From Priapulus caudatus (Eukaryota > Priapulida > Priapulimorpha > Priapulimorphida > Priapulidae): a stretch of 40,285 nt of DNA. The translations under genes and the position numbers were made by a program. The notes beneath the pieces were generated by a model. It ran no database searches. It saw nothing but the letters and a program-made list of their open reading frames with translations, and was not told where the DNA came from. Shown one piece after another: positions 1 through 12,217 of this stretch. The DNA is taken from assembly GCF_000485595.1 (NCBI RefSeq), contig NW_014577076.1:471674-511958 (forward strand), in the 5' to 3' direction. Every line of letters starts with the position of its first letter. The stretch's first letter is position 1.

Positions 1-3000
1 TTACGTTAGCTATGCTAGCACTATGCGCTGCCATCCAATGCTCTGCTAATAGACCATCCATCTTCTCATCTATTTATTTTCCTTAATATTTTTCTGTTAT
101 AGTTTCCTCATCATTCATGGAACTCGCGTCTGTTATCCCTGAGCAGCCCAAAAATTATTATAAAACACGATAATACCCAATTTTAGAGAACACACAGCCT
201 GTTCCCTCAGGAGGATGGCATACCTAGCGTTCAAGCCAACCGACTTCCTGAGTTTCCGCTTTCGCCAGCTCTTAAATTCACACTCTCAGAATATCTTGCT
301 CTCACCTACTTGCGCAACGGAACTTCAAGAAACGGCGAGAAAATGTTCTAAGCCAGCGTTTACCACTGATAATTCAACTACAACGTTTTCAGCTTATGTT
401 TTGCCCATCCAGTGTCATCAACATTTTGCCATCCTTTGTGCCCACCTCTTCGACCAATATGAGATTTCCTACGTCCACGTTTTGATTACACTCGCGTGAG
501 ATACCGCCAATATGCATTATCAGTGGCGAAAGCATATAAGGGCCTATCCTCTCCACGCGCATTGAATAAGCACGGAGCATTTTCTGAGTACGAGTTTTAT
601 GATGCGAATTGTATGCTTTAGTCAAATTGAACAGCCAAATACCAACAGAGTAAAAGCATAAATATATGGAGACACATATAGAAATCGAAAAGGACACAAG
701 AACGAAGAGAAGATACTGAAACGTATACAAACATGCCACATTTTTCCATCACATTGAATTGTGACCCAAGCCGAGACGATCGATTCGGTACAAAAACAAT
801 AGCGGCAGCGTATAGGACACAGAAAAGCAGACCTTCCGACACATCTGTAATATCGAGCGTATTGCAATTTCTATATGTACAGCGACGTGAGAAAAATTAA
901 AGTGCCTGAAGACCTCTTTAATCAGTTCATAACAACCAATTCTGTACAAATGCCATCGAATGTTCAAGTATGCAGCACTCTAAACAAACACATCACTGAT
1001 TAAGTGGTATCATTGCGTATAATAATCTGCCTTTGTTATAAATCATTATAATCATTATATTACATTACGTAAATTGTTGTTTGGTCCACACGCGCCATAC
1101 CTTCAACCTTTTAAATGTGACCTCCTTGTCCTTTAGCGCCATACTTGAATATAATTGCACCTGGATAAGGAGAGAGCTACGACGCTATAGTTGTTTGTTA
1201 ATGCGATATAGATATCGAATTATTTACACCTCAGTATTAGAAATTAACTTAGCGACAACGGGTCGTTTACACCGTTAGCATGATAGCGTATAGCTATTTT
1301 TAGTTAAACAGTTCAATGGTACACAACAAGCAAAAGTCATCACGCCTCCGACTGGCCCGACGAGAAAGATGTACGACCGGCACAGCGGGAGCCTAAGCAA
1401 CCGAAGTCGCACCCAATCGATGTTACGACCGCCCAGGGTTACGACTGGTACGAGTCTTATTTGACGATCATGTCACACGCCGCGCTGGCGCGGCGCGAAT
1501 GGCACAACAAAAGAAAGATCAAGAAACGGCCAGTTGTCGCCAACTAAATAGTATCCCCGTGATCTAGTATGACATGAATATCTTCTGTAAGACGTAGAAG
1601 GCAGGTAAAAGGTTAAAATATCCAGTCACAAAGACAAAGGTTTCGTTAGACAACTGGTCTGCCTCAGATTCTGCAAGTATATGCGAAATGCTGGTTACAC
1701 CTAGGAGGAATATTTTTCACTGGTGAACAGTACCCGCCCCGCCCTACCCCCCTCTTCGTTACCGATGGGCTTCTTGGTCGTTAACTAATGTCCGTAAGGA
1801 ACTTTTAGAATCGGCAGCAGGTACCGATTACGAAAATTGTCCGCACATGGCGACTGCGACGCAAGCGTGAAATGTATGTCCTGTCCGTCTGAAATGTTGC
1901 TTTTTTAACCGTTGTGACGGAACTATAGGCTAGTGATCTAGCTTACTCGTCTTCCCGTCTCGAAACCCTCCGTAAAGAGGCTAAATGGGTGAAATCTCGT
2001 CTATGCGCGGTTTTCGAGGCAGATACGCGTAGAATTTCGCGCCGGCCGATTAAACAGTAATGGCCCATAATACATTTCATGTGTTTTGCTCGTACACTCC
2101 ACCATTCTCCAATAAACACACTTCACACAGTTCCATGTCATAAATACTACCTAATACTGTAGACTATACGCGAGGATACAAATAGAGTACGGCAGCAAAT
2201 AAATGAGGGAGTGCGTTTCTGGTCAAGACTATCGTGATTTGGAAATCTCGCGATTGCGATAGGATCTAGGGGCACTAATGGAGACCTTTTAAGTTCGTAA
2301 AGACCTTAATAATTATAAGCGTATATAATAATCACATGACTATAATTGAATAAATTTACACAACTTGTAGTACAGCGTTCCTGATCACATGCGATACCGA
2401 TGAGCCAACTCCCTTTCGTCTGGCGGTTTGACAGTGTTCCGCGGCCGGGCGGCGCAGGAGGCAGTCATAACCCATCTGGCGCATGCGGTTCAATATGTAT
2501 ACTATGATATATGATACCAAATAGTATGACGCTCATACACCATTGACAGTTCGACGCTATGTTCTGCGCATCGTAGGTTACGATCTCCGCAAGAGCCCGG
2601 ATTGCAGAGTAAAACTCCCGACAACTATTGTTTTATCTCGATGCGTATATCCTGCTTGCATATGCAGGTCGCTTCTGGAATATGTTGGCCATGAAGGCTG
2701 CACGTTATGCCTAAGAAGCAAAGACGCATTGTTTTTGGTGTGGGCCAGGACGCTCCATCTGTTTCCATGCCCTGGTAACAACGGTTCTTTGTGTGAACAT
2801 ATTGTAGAACCATTACAGGTTAACGTTGTCGCTTGTTGTATTACGATCTTTCGTGGGAATTTGGCAACAGGGCCAGATACCTAAACTGTCATATATGAGT
2901 GTAGTAGTGGGGTCTATGTATATATAGTATATATTTGTGATGGACAACTCATAAATTCTATATATAAATTTAAACTACCAAATTTTATACAAATATTTTA

Positions 3001-3293
3001 TTTCTTTATACTTTTTTTGCAAAATATTTCTTTTTTCTTTTATTTTTTCTAAATCTTTTTAAATTATTAATTTTAATACAAACACATCTAATTTCATGAC
3101 AATCGTGGGTAAAAAGTGCAGAAGTTACAGGTTCTAGAATATTTCGACAAAAAATGTTGTTACCATGGCAACGATGACTACGCCCAAACCAAAAACGATA
3201 GGTGTCTTCGCTTTACGATAACGCACCTTCATTCAAAATTTGAAGATGATCCGAGAAGAACTGCAGCCGGTAGAGCGCTCACAAGGAAATCTC

Positions 3294-3294
3294 T

Positions 3295-3328
<34 letters not shown>
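3294..3328 (+). repeat. (CGG)n trinucleotide run
   Basis: Uninterrupted CGG/GGC run of about 11 units inside the fold-back left arm. Its inverted counterpart is at 4349-4379, with one CTC interruption. It produces poly-Arg, poly-Pro and poly-Ala open frames that are not genes. Confidence 0.9.
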
Positions 3329-3346
3329 GACGATGCCAAATCCATA

Positions 3347-3376
3347 GTATCCCCACGAACTTCGTTCGGGGGATAC
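3347..3376. repeat. 30-bp palindrome GTATCCCC...GGGGATAC
   Basis: GTATCCCCACGAA and TTCGTTCGGGGGATAC fold back on each other. The same palindrome in reverse is at 4300-4329, and degraded versions sit at 11242-11273 and 12230-12258. The first half resembles the outer end of the fold-back element. Confidence 0.85.
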
Positions 3377-3910
3377 AATAAATATGCGACGACGACAGAG
3401 AAAGTAATCACCTACGCAAGGCTGAAAGAAATGGAGTGACACAGCGGGACCTCAATCTAACACCGGTGTCGCACAAGTTTTACAACCCAACCAGGGTTAA
3501 GACTGTGCGATATCTTTACCATTGTCAAGCCGAGCACGCCGCGTGCACGTGGCATCAGCGGTATGGCATAAGCCGGCACTATGACATTTTAGTACCCATA
3601 GGAGGCTGCTCGACGAGGGCTTCGAGAAACTTCTATCGATGCCTCCACCATATCTGCAAGGACTCCGCGGCTGCCGTTCTCACGCTAGAGAAGGAAGTCT
3701 CTCACCTTCAGTTGTCCATCAAATCCTGGAGAAGGACACAGGATTGCACCATCGCATGCAATACAGCCTTGAGGACACTTGGGCCATGCATTCCTCCAGT
3801 TGCATAAATACCGAACAGTTTCGACAGAAAGGCAGACACAGTTTCCAGGCGCTAAACAGTTCCCGACGCTGTCAGCAGCGCACTGCTCTCACCTGCTGCT
3901 CGCTGCCACC

Positions 3911-3976
3911 GTTGCCGCCGGACGCCGCCGCCGTTGCCGCCGGACGCCGCCGCCGTTGCCGCCGGACGCCGCCGCC
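3911..3976 (+). repeat. 22-bp GC-rich tandem repeat, three copies
   Basis: Three perfect consecutive copies of a 22-bp unit beginning GTTGCCGCCGGACGCC, in the fold-back spacer of copy 1. The equivalent segment in copy 2 (11838-11912) is the same motif with scattered gaps. Confidence 0.9.
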
Positions 3977-4284
3977 TGACTGCATGAGGACCTGCATGAG
4001 TGTGACATATCGACGGGAGAAGTGGCGTATAGTCCGGGGGCGTGATTTTTATTCCCACTCAGATAGTGGCATTAATTTGCATGCCTGCTGCTCTTAGGTC
4101 GTAAGATATGAACCATTTGTAACGCGTATTTGATTATTGGCCTATGATATTCATTATTAAAGAAAAGAGTAACCGTAGTAATTCTGTGGTTATAGCATTA
4201 TACTGTCTGTGGCTTAAGTGCAATAGCACACGTGCCTATATTACACGGGCTCACAAGCTTCTCTATATATATTGTGAGGAAGCT

Positions 4285-4482
4285 GCATATATGCTTATTG
4301 TATCCCCCGAACGAAGTTCGTGGGGATACTATGGATTTGGCATCGTCGCGCCGCCGCCTCCGCCGCCGCCGCCGCCGCAGAGATTTCCTTGTGAGCGCTC
4401 TACCGGCTGCAGGTCTTCTCGGATCATCTTCAAATTTTGAATGAAGATGCGTTATCGTAAAGCGAAGACACCTATCGTTTTT
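4285..4482 (-). repeat. Truncated fold-back right arm in copy 1
   Basis: Reverse complement of about 3190-3387, with only a few substitutions outside the CGG run. It stops near 4482, where the corresponding right arm in copy 2 continues, so this copy has a right arm of only about 200 bp instead of 1.9 kb. The break could be a real deletion or an assembly junction. Confidence 0.85.
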
Positions 4483-5335
4483 GATGTATGATATCAACTT
4501 TCCACTATAGGCAACATTAACTTTCGTCAAATCCAGTAATCGCATCAGAAATGAGCGTCGCGTGAATGATAGCATTACACGTGTTGCGTTGAACGCAATA
4601 GATTCTAGATATAATCGAGAAGCTTCAGCCACGTCAATGAGTAAGCTAATACACTGGTGCCCCACCCTTCCCCCACCTGCTGAGGATTTACCACACCGAA
4701 AATTGACAACACCAGCAACATTCAAGCTCAGTTCACATACGCACACCACGAAACATACGTGTTCAATGCGCCTAACAGAATGGGCAGGAATAAAGTGGCC
4801 AAATAAACCTTGGGCGCATTGATGATTCAAATTTAATGATGCAGGGGACGAGGACGCAACTATACATGGCTTGTTATTGTATCTAGATGTAATTATATAG
4901 TGTATACATTATAGTCGAGTGCAGACAAACACCATATGGCAATGAGTTATAGCAGAGAGTAAATAATGACCACGTTGTTATCATATAATGTTTCAATTTT
5001 GTTTGAAATAGAGATATGCGTGTATACTTATTCTAAGGCACACACTTCTTCTCAAATTCCATCCCGACTGCCCCTTCCCTGAATTCTCTCTGTGATGAGA
5101 ATTCCACCATCTTGTGACAAATCACTGAAGCCATGAACCTGTGCATGTTGAAGCGTACAGAGCTTCGTGCCGATACTACTTCATAAGAGCGAACTGAGCT
5201 AATTACAAGACTTACATTAACTAGCACTTCTCATTTTCCGACATTCGATACAATGAATGGTGTACATGGCCACATAAGACTGGGCAGCAGTGCGACATAA
5301 AGAAACACGGTAGGAGCAGCAGTCTGTCTACTCAC
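4483..5335. other. Intron sequence, no feature seen
   Basis: Unique AT-rich sequence between the end of repeat copy 1 and the kinase exon. It should be the 5' part of the intron downstream of that exon. I searched the minus strand for the next kinase exon and found none. Confidence 0.6.
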
Positions 5336-5455
5336 TATATGCCATTTGGATCCTTCTCCGTGAGCTTTTCGAGGACGTTGATCTCCAGCTTCGCAGCCTC
5401 CCGGTACTTCTCCACATTTTTGATCACCTTCAGTGCAATCGTTTGGCCGTTAGCG
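5336..5455 (-). CDS. CLK2: LAMMER/CLK kinase, exon with ATP-binding lysine and alpha-C helix
   Basis: Seen: a 120-nt open segment on the minus strand between an acceptor (TTGTTGCAG, ending at 5456) and a donor (GTGAGT, starting at 5335). It reads [14 protein letters not shown], then [18 protein letters not shown], then TEKDPNGI. Known: CDC-like kinases (CLK1-4, Drosophila Doa) carry an almost identical stretch. The lysine of ALKVIKN anchors ATP, and the glutamate of KLEINVL on helix alpha-C pairs with it; counted from the ATG at 23924 these are Lys113 and Glu128. CLKs phosphorylate SR splicing factors in the nucleus. The exon enters with one base and leaves with two (TA), so the next codon probably gives Tyr, after which family members continue with a conserved LCV segment that I do not find in 1-5335. 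The catalytic loop, DFG and LAMMER motif must lie left of the window. The exon sits in unique sequence between the two repeat copies. Confidence 0.93.
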
Positions 5456-6828
5456 CTGCAACAATAAAGTACACGTTTAGTTACAAGCATTGCATTTGCC
5501 AAAAGTAGTTCGTGGAATTTCATGCTATTGCTAATGATGGTTTATGTGAGGAAATGCTTTTTTGTAAAAAAATCTCCTCACAATTTGGTGAAACATGCAG
5601 TTATTTTAACTTAATGATTTTTACATATATTCGTTTCAGGTACAACGAGATTCGAGTGGTAAACTTCGCTCGATATAATTGCGTAGCATGTCACGTTAGC
5701 ACTTAAAGTTAAAGATGAGGTTGTACACTATATATATATATACTATTGACGTACATTACGGACGTATAGTACAACACTGGCACGCGACGCCAGCACGCGA
5801 GACTACGCCTGTCCTTATCACCACACACGCAGCTAGTACTCTCGGCTGCCTACTAAGGAGGCCCTACATCACAATAGAACCCGAGAAGATCGAAGGCGAA
5901 ACTTTCCGTTGCCGCGTCAATCAGTAGTACTGTGCGTATACGCGTACAAAGGCCATTTTCCCGTTGACTTATTCATATCGAGATTGCTTCCCGCTTTCCG
6001 TTCAATTCTGAAACAGTATTTTCTTTGAGATGCGTTTTTAATGCTCTGTGTTTCTGCTACGTCAAATTTCAGTGAATCGCGGTGGGTGAGCGGTAATCTT
6101 CATATCAATTCATTAAATGGGGATAGCCTGTTGTGTAGACACTACAAAGCTTCCCATTCATCACTTGTCTAAATAAAACTTAAGCCATTCTCCCCAGGGT
6201 CTAGCATGATTCTAGTCGGGGGCGACAACTCGCATATTCAAATCAATCTCAAAAACTCACGATCAGCACACACACTTTCATGCCCATCCTGAGCCGGATG
6301 CGCACTAATGAAATGCTGCGAATAATTACCAGCGCGATCGAGCGCATAGCTGCGCATCTCAGGTGGGCTTCATCTTCGTCAACTAATTAAGCAGTTTGAC
6401 GACGACGCCAGGGCCGCAGCTGCTCATTCACCTCGCATCGACAGATGCCTGCATGCGCTCAGCGCTATTCAATACATGACACGCTTAGCACACCCACCAC
6501 AGGATCACGCGTTCAGAAACAGAGCTCAGGGGCAAGGCATTATTTTAAACCCCAATGAACACGCTATAAGCTTCCTATGTAAGTTTCGTAGCAAAGTCTA
6601 TACAATAACAACCCCGCCGCTGACACGTGTTGCTGAATACCTTCACAATAATCACATCGTACTTTTTAACTAGAACCTCAATGAGTACATAAATATCTGC
6701 AGAAATCACGTAAATGTTGTGTCGTACTATAAGAACACTTCGCCTCGTCACGATCTTGTATTCTACAAAATTCAGGCGAAGATGATGCACTGAAGTGATC
6801 AATTAAGGTCCCAATATTAAACATACTA

Positions 6829-6874
<46 letters not shown>

Positions 6875-8079
6875 ACGCGTTTGACCCATTATATGGTTAT
6901 GGAAATGAAGAAGTGTTCCAGACGGATTAGGGAGACCGGCAGTTATGGAACTTCATTACGAGCGGTTACATAATTAGATTACAGGCAGAGCTAAATAACT
7001 CAGCAACAGGAAGGAGGAACTGCCCTTGGGTATGTGCGCACTAGAAAACATATGGAGGTTAGTAACTGGAAAGTCATTGACCTCTGCACTGCTTTGTGCA
7101 GCGATTCTTAGAAGAGCCTATACATAGCGGTTTTTGTCTCATAGAAATCTGTTGCAAATAAGCTCCTTATTGCGCTTTCCCAACCGCACTTGCGTTCACT
7201 GCGATGATAACAGGGCAATGCTGAATATGCCACGTGAGTTCGAGTTATAGTGCAGTCTATAAGTCATACAAGATCACATCGCTGCTAGCTAGGCACGGAC
7301 GGGAACAGAACGTTTACGACTATTAATAACTCATCTATGTATATGTCACATTAGCCAAAGAGAAAAAGAAGACAAGCAGTCGGATGATTCAGGTTGAATG
7401 CCGGCATCCCAGTGTGCTGGCGCCAACACACACACACACAGACGCAATTAACCAGCTCTCGCTGCTTTACTGATATAGCTTTCAATCTAATTTCACCGGA
7501 GCCTAAATAATTAATCTCCATTTTTAGTAATGAAACAGTTATATTGGCATTGTATATAACAGCAATCCAGTGATTTCTAGGATGCGACCTAAAGCAGCCT
7601 ATACCGGCCAGTATAGGGCCATCACTCGTCTACAGTCGGTACACACTACACAGTAATGCCTCCCCGATGACTGCTAGCTAGCACGAGTATGCATGGCCTC
7701 CACAAGATGCGAACCCATTCTATCTTTCCGATGAATGCCGTCGCATCCTTCTCTGAGCCAGCACTTAGTGTGAGCAGTTAGCAGACTTTCTCAAGCAGTT
7801 TGCTGACCAAAAAAACACAAACGGCTGAATGGTTCGTGTGCCACACCAATTCATCATTCTTGCCAATCACACTCTCTTTGCGCGAATGGTAACTGCTTTG
7901 CTCGCGGTACTCGGAAATTTACGGTCTCGTAAAAATAACACCGCTTTATAATACCACACAAATCACGCAAATCGATCGTTCGGTAGCTATCTTGTGCATA
8001 ACTGTCATCTGAATTAAAAATAAAACCTAGCGCTATGTCGGTAAAAATGTTACCCGTATGAAATGACCTGCACTGGTAA
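5456..8079. other. Intron sequence with two microsatellites
   Basis: Unique sequence within the 16.9-kb kinase intron, carrying a pure (AT)20 run and a short (CA) run near 7428-7440. The open frames here are short and resemble nothing. Confidence 0.6.
6831..6870. repeat. (AT)20 microsatellite
   Basis: Forty bases of perfect alternating A and T. Confidence 0.97.
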
Positions 8080-9484
8080 TTACGTTAGCCTAGTGCTAGC
8101 ACTATAGCGCTGCCATCATCTCTGTATAGAACCATCATCTTCTATTATTTATTTCCTTAATATTTTTCTTTATAGTTTCCTCATCATCATGGAATCGCGT
8201 CCTGTTATCCCTGAGCAGCCAAAACACTATATAAACACCGATAATACCCACATTTAGACGAACAACAGCTGTTCCTAGGGGATGGCATATAGGCGTTCAA
8301 AGCCAACGCTTCCCTGAGTTCTCGCTTCGCAGCTCTTAATCACACTCTCAGAATATCTTGCTCTCACCATATTGCGCAACGGAATCAAAGAAACCCCGAG
8401 AAATGTTCTAAAGCCAGCGTTTACACTGATAACATTCAACTACAACTTTCAGCTTATTTTTTGCCATCAGTGTCATCAACATTGCCATCCTTTGTGCCAC
8501 TCTTCCGACCCAATATAGGATTTCCTACTCCAGCGTTTTGATTAACTACCGTGAGATACGGCCAATTCATATCAGTGGCCGAACAGCATATAGGCCTATC
8601 TTCCACGCGCATTAAATAAGCACGGACATTTTCTGAGATACGAGTTTTATGATGAATGTATCTTTAGTAATTGAAAAAGCCAATACCACGAGTGGCAATT
8701 ATGGAGACACATCTAGAAAATCGAGGACACAGCGAAAGGAAGGTGCTGAAACGTATACAACATGCCACATTTCCCATCACATGAAGTTGTGACCAAACCG
8801 AGACGATCGATTGTAAAAAAAATAGCGGCACGTATAGGAACAGAAAAGCAGACTTCCGACAACATCTGTAATATCAGGTATGCAATTCTATATTGTACAG
8901 CCACGGAGAAAAATAATGCCTGAAACCTCTTTAATAGTTCATAACAACAATTCTGTACAAAATGCCATGAATGTTCAATATGGAGCACTCTAAACACACA
9001 CATCACTTATTAATAGTATCATTTATAATAATTGCCTTTGTTATAAAATCATTATAATCATTATATACATTACGTAAATTGTTGTTTTGCTCACACGGCC
9101 ATACTTCAACCTTTTAAATGTGACTCTTGTCTTTAGCGCCATACTTGAATATAATTGCCTGATAAGGAGAGACTAGACGTATAGTTGTTGTAATGACGTA
9201 TAGATATCGAATTATTTAACCTAGTATAGAATTAACTTAGCGACACGGGTCGTTTAACGTTAGCAGATAGCGTCATAGCTATTTTTAGTTAAACAGTTCA
9301 AGGTAACAACAAGCAAAAGTCATCACGCCTCCGACGGCCCCGAGAGAAAGATGTAGACGGCACAGCGGGATGCCTAGCCGAAGTCGCACCAATCGATGTT
9401 ACGACCCGCCCAGGGTTACGACTGGTACGAGTCTTATGACGATCATCAAGCCGCGCGTGGCGCGCGCGTGGCACAACAAAAGAA

Positions 9485-11283
9485 AACTAGAAACGGGCAG
9501 TTGTCGCCAACTACATGTATCCCCCGTGATCTAGTATGAATGGAATATCTCTGTAAGGACGTAGAAGGCAGGTAAAGTTAAATAAGTCACAAAGACAAAG
9601 GTTTGTTAGACAACTGGTCTGCCTCAGATGTGCAAGTATATGGAATCTGGTTACCCTAGGAGAAATATTTTCACTGTGAACAGTACCCCCCCCCCCTACC
9701 CCCCTCTTCGTTACCGATGAGTTTTTGTCGTTAATAATTGTCCGTAAGGACCTAGAGATGGCAGCAGGTACCGATCGAAATTCACGCAATGGCGACCTGC
9801 GAGAGCAAGCGTGAAATATGTTGTTTTTCGTTGAAATGTTGTTTTATTGAACGTTGGTGACGGAAACTATTAGCTCAGTGACATAGCTATCGTCTTCGCG
9901 ACGTTCGGGAACGCTCCCGGTAAGAGGTAAATGGGTAAATTCGGTTATGGCGGTTTTCGAGGAGATACGTGAATTTACGCGCGACCGTTAACAGTAATGC
10001 CATAATCATGTTCCTGGGTGTTTGCTGAACATTCGCACCATTTCCTCAATAAGCACATCAACACAGTTCCATGTCATAAAATACTACTAAATACTGTAGA
10101 CTATACGAGGGATACAAATAAGAGTACGCAGCAAAATGAGGGAGTGCGTTTGTAACGTATCGTGATTTGAACAATCTGCGTGAGAGGATTAGGGGTTCAT
10201 AAATGACAGAGCCTTTTAATCGTAAAGACTTAATAATTATAAGTATATAATAATCAATGTGAATATAATGAATTAATTACCCAAACTGTAGAGTAACGTC
10301 GTGATCATCGCGTAACATGACTCAGTCTGTTTCGCGTCTGGGTTACCAGTGGTTCGGCGCACGGCCGGCGGCATGGGTCAAACCCATCTCCGATGGGTAA
10401 TATGGATAGTATGATATAGTATACAAATATAGTCCTTCCCATACACCCCTTGACAGTTCAGTCGCCTATAGTTCTGCGGCGCATTAGTTAGACTCCACTC
10501 GCAAGAGCCGGAGTGCGAGAAAGCTCGCGCAATAGTTGTTATCTTCGATGGCGTTATCTGCCTGTGCATATGCAGGTCGCTTCTGGGAAGTTGCATGAAG
10601 TGCCGTTATGCTACAGCGCTAAAGACCGCCAATCTGTTTTGTTGGTGTGGGAGGAGTACCATTGTTGCCGGATTGTAAACAACGTTTTGTGGAAATATTG
10701 TAGAACCTACAGGTAACTTGTGCCTGTTTTACCCGATTTTCCGCCATTCGAATTTGGCACAACAGGGCGATTATAGACATGTATCCTATAGTATATATAT
10801 ATATATGTATAATATAGTAATGATATCCAAATCATAAATGTATATATATAAAATGTTAAATACAAATTTTAATGACAAAGTATTTTTATTTTTATATTTT
10901 TGCGAAATATTGTTTTTCTTGTTATGTTTTGTTTTTAAAGATTTTTTAATATTTTAATTTAATACAAGGACATTTAATTTCATGACAATCGGGTAAAAAG
11001 TGCAGAAGTTACGAGGTTTTAGAATAGTTTCGACAAAAAAGTGTGTAACCAATGGCAACGATGAACCCCACAGCCAAAAACTGATGAGGTTCTTCCCGTT
11101 TAGCCATAACGCATCTTCATTCAAATTTGAAAGATGATCCGAGAAGAACGGGCACCGGTAGAGCGCTCACAAAGGAAATTCGCGGCGGCGCGGCGGCGGC
11201 GGCGCGGCGGCGGGGCGGCGCGAACGATGCCAGAATCCATAGTATCCCACGAGACCTTCGTTGCGGGGGATACAATAAATATG
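9485..11283 (+). repeat. Fold-back left arm
   Basis: Inverted complement of 12218-14123. In order it holds an outer GTATCCCC end, a C-run (9686-9695), a nested hairpin (10583-10740 pairing with 10985-11135) around an AT-rich loop, a CGG-rich tract (11181-11222) and an inner palindrome (11242-11273). Confidence 0.85.
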
Positions 11284-12217
11284 CGGACGACGACAGAGAA
11301 ATAATCGACCTAGCGCAAGGCTGAAAGAAATGGAGTGACACAGGCGGGACCTCGATCTAACACGGTGCCGGACAAGTTTACCACCCAACCCAGGGTTAAG
11401 GACTGTGCGAGTAGTCTTTACCATCTGTCAAGCCCGAGCACCCGCGTGCTACGTGGCATCAGCGTATGGCAATACAGCCGGCACTTATGATCATTTTTTC
11501 GTAAACCCATTAGGAGGCTGCGTCGATAGCTAGGTTTTTCGAGAAACTTCTATCGATGCGCGTCCACTCAATATGCAAGGACTTTCCGCGGCTAGCCGTT
11601 CTCGACGCTAGAGAATGGAGTCTCTCCCTGCAGTGTGCATCAAATTCCTGGAAGAAGGTACTACAGGATTGCACCGATCGCATGCAATACAGCCATTGAG
11701 GACACTTGGCCATGCATCCTCCGAGTTGCAGTAAATTACCGAAGCAGGTTTCGACAGAAAGGCAGGACTACGTTCTCAAGGCGCTAAACGTTCCCGACCT
11801 GTCAGCAGCGCAGCGCTCTCACCTGCTGCTCGCTGGCCTACCGTGCCGCCGGATCGCCGCGCCCGTTGGCCGCCGACGCCGCCTGCCGTTGCGCCGACGC
11901 CGCCGCCGTGACTGCAATGAGGACTGCATGAGTGTGACATATCGACGGAGAAGTGCGTATAGTCCGGGCGTGATTTTTAATCCACTCAATAGTGGGCATT
12001 AAATTGCATGCCTGCTGCTCTAGGTCGTAAGATATGAAGCCATTTGTAACGCGTATATGATTATTGGCCATATATTCATTATTTAAAGAAATATGAGTAA
12101 ACCGTAGTAATCTCTGTGTTATACATTATACTGTCTGTGGCTTAATGCAATAGCACACGTGCCTAATTACACTGGGCTCACAAGCTTTCTCTATATATAG
12201 TTGTGAGGAAGCTGGCA
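11284..12217. other. Fold-back spacer
   Basis: Sequence between the two arms, also present in copy 1 (about 3388-4284). Its first 120 bases resemble the sequence just outside the left arm (9357-9480): both share CACAG-CGGGA, CCCAGGGTTA and GAGTCTT landmarks in order. It also contains a GC-rich tandem segment at 11838-11912. No protein-coding frame is recognisable. Confidence 0.6.

Larger units (their letters stand above)
1517..3387 (+). repeat. Fold-back left arm in copy 1
   Basis: Equivalent of 9485-11283, starting at AAGAAACGGCCAGTTG and ending at GGGGGATACAATAA. It is noisy up to about 3100 and clean after that. Confidence 0.8.
1..4482 (+). repeat. Direct repeat copy 1 of a ~4.4 kb block (error-rich at its left)
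   Basis: The sequence from base 1 aligns collinearly with 8080 onward. Shared landmarks include CTGTTATCCCTGAGCAGCC, CAACTGGTCTGCCTCAGA and the CGG run. From 1 to about 3100 the two copies differ roughly once every ten bases, mostly by one-base insertions or deletions. From about 3100 to 4482 this copy looks clean: its two internal inverted arms agree almost perfectly with each other. Similarity to copy 2 ends near 4482. No coding frame survives; the open frames here are chance or come from the CGG runs. The true left end may lie outside the window. Confidence 0.9.

Noticed and set aside
215-1278. Open frames in repeat copy 1
   Set aside because: The matching positions in copy 2 have different indels that break every frame, so none is a maintained gene.
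3116-4830. Open frames rich in poly-Arg, poly-Pro or poly-Ala
   Set aside because: They come from the CGG/CCG runs read in all frames and both strands, and their flanks are the fold-back repeat.
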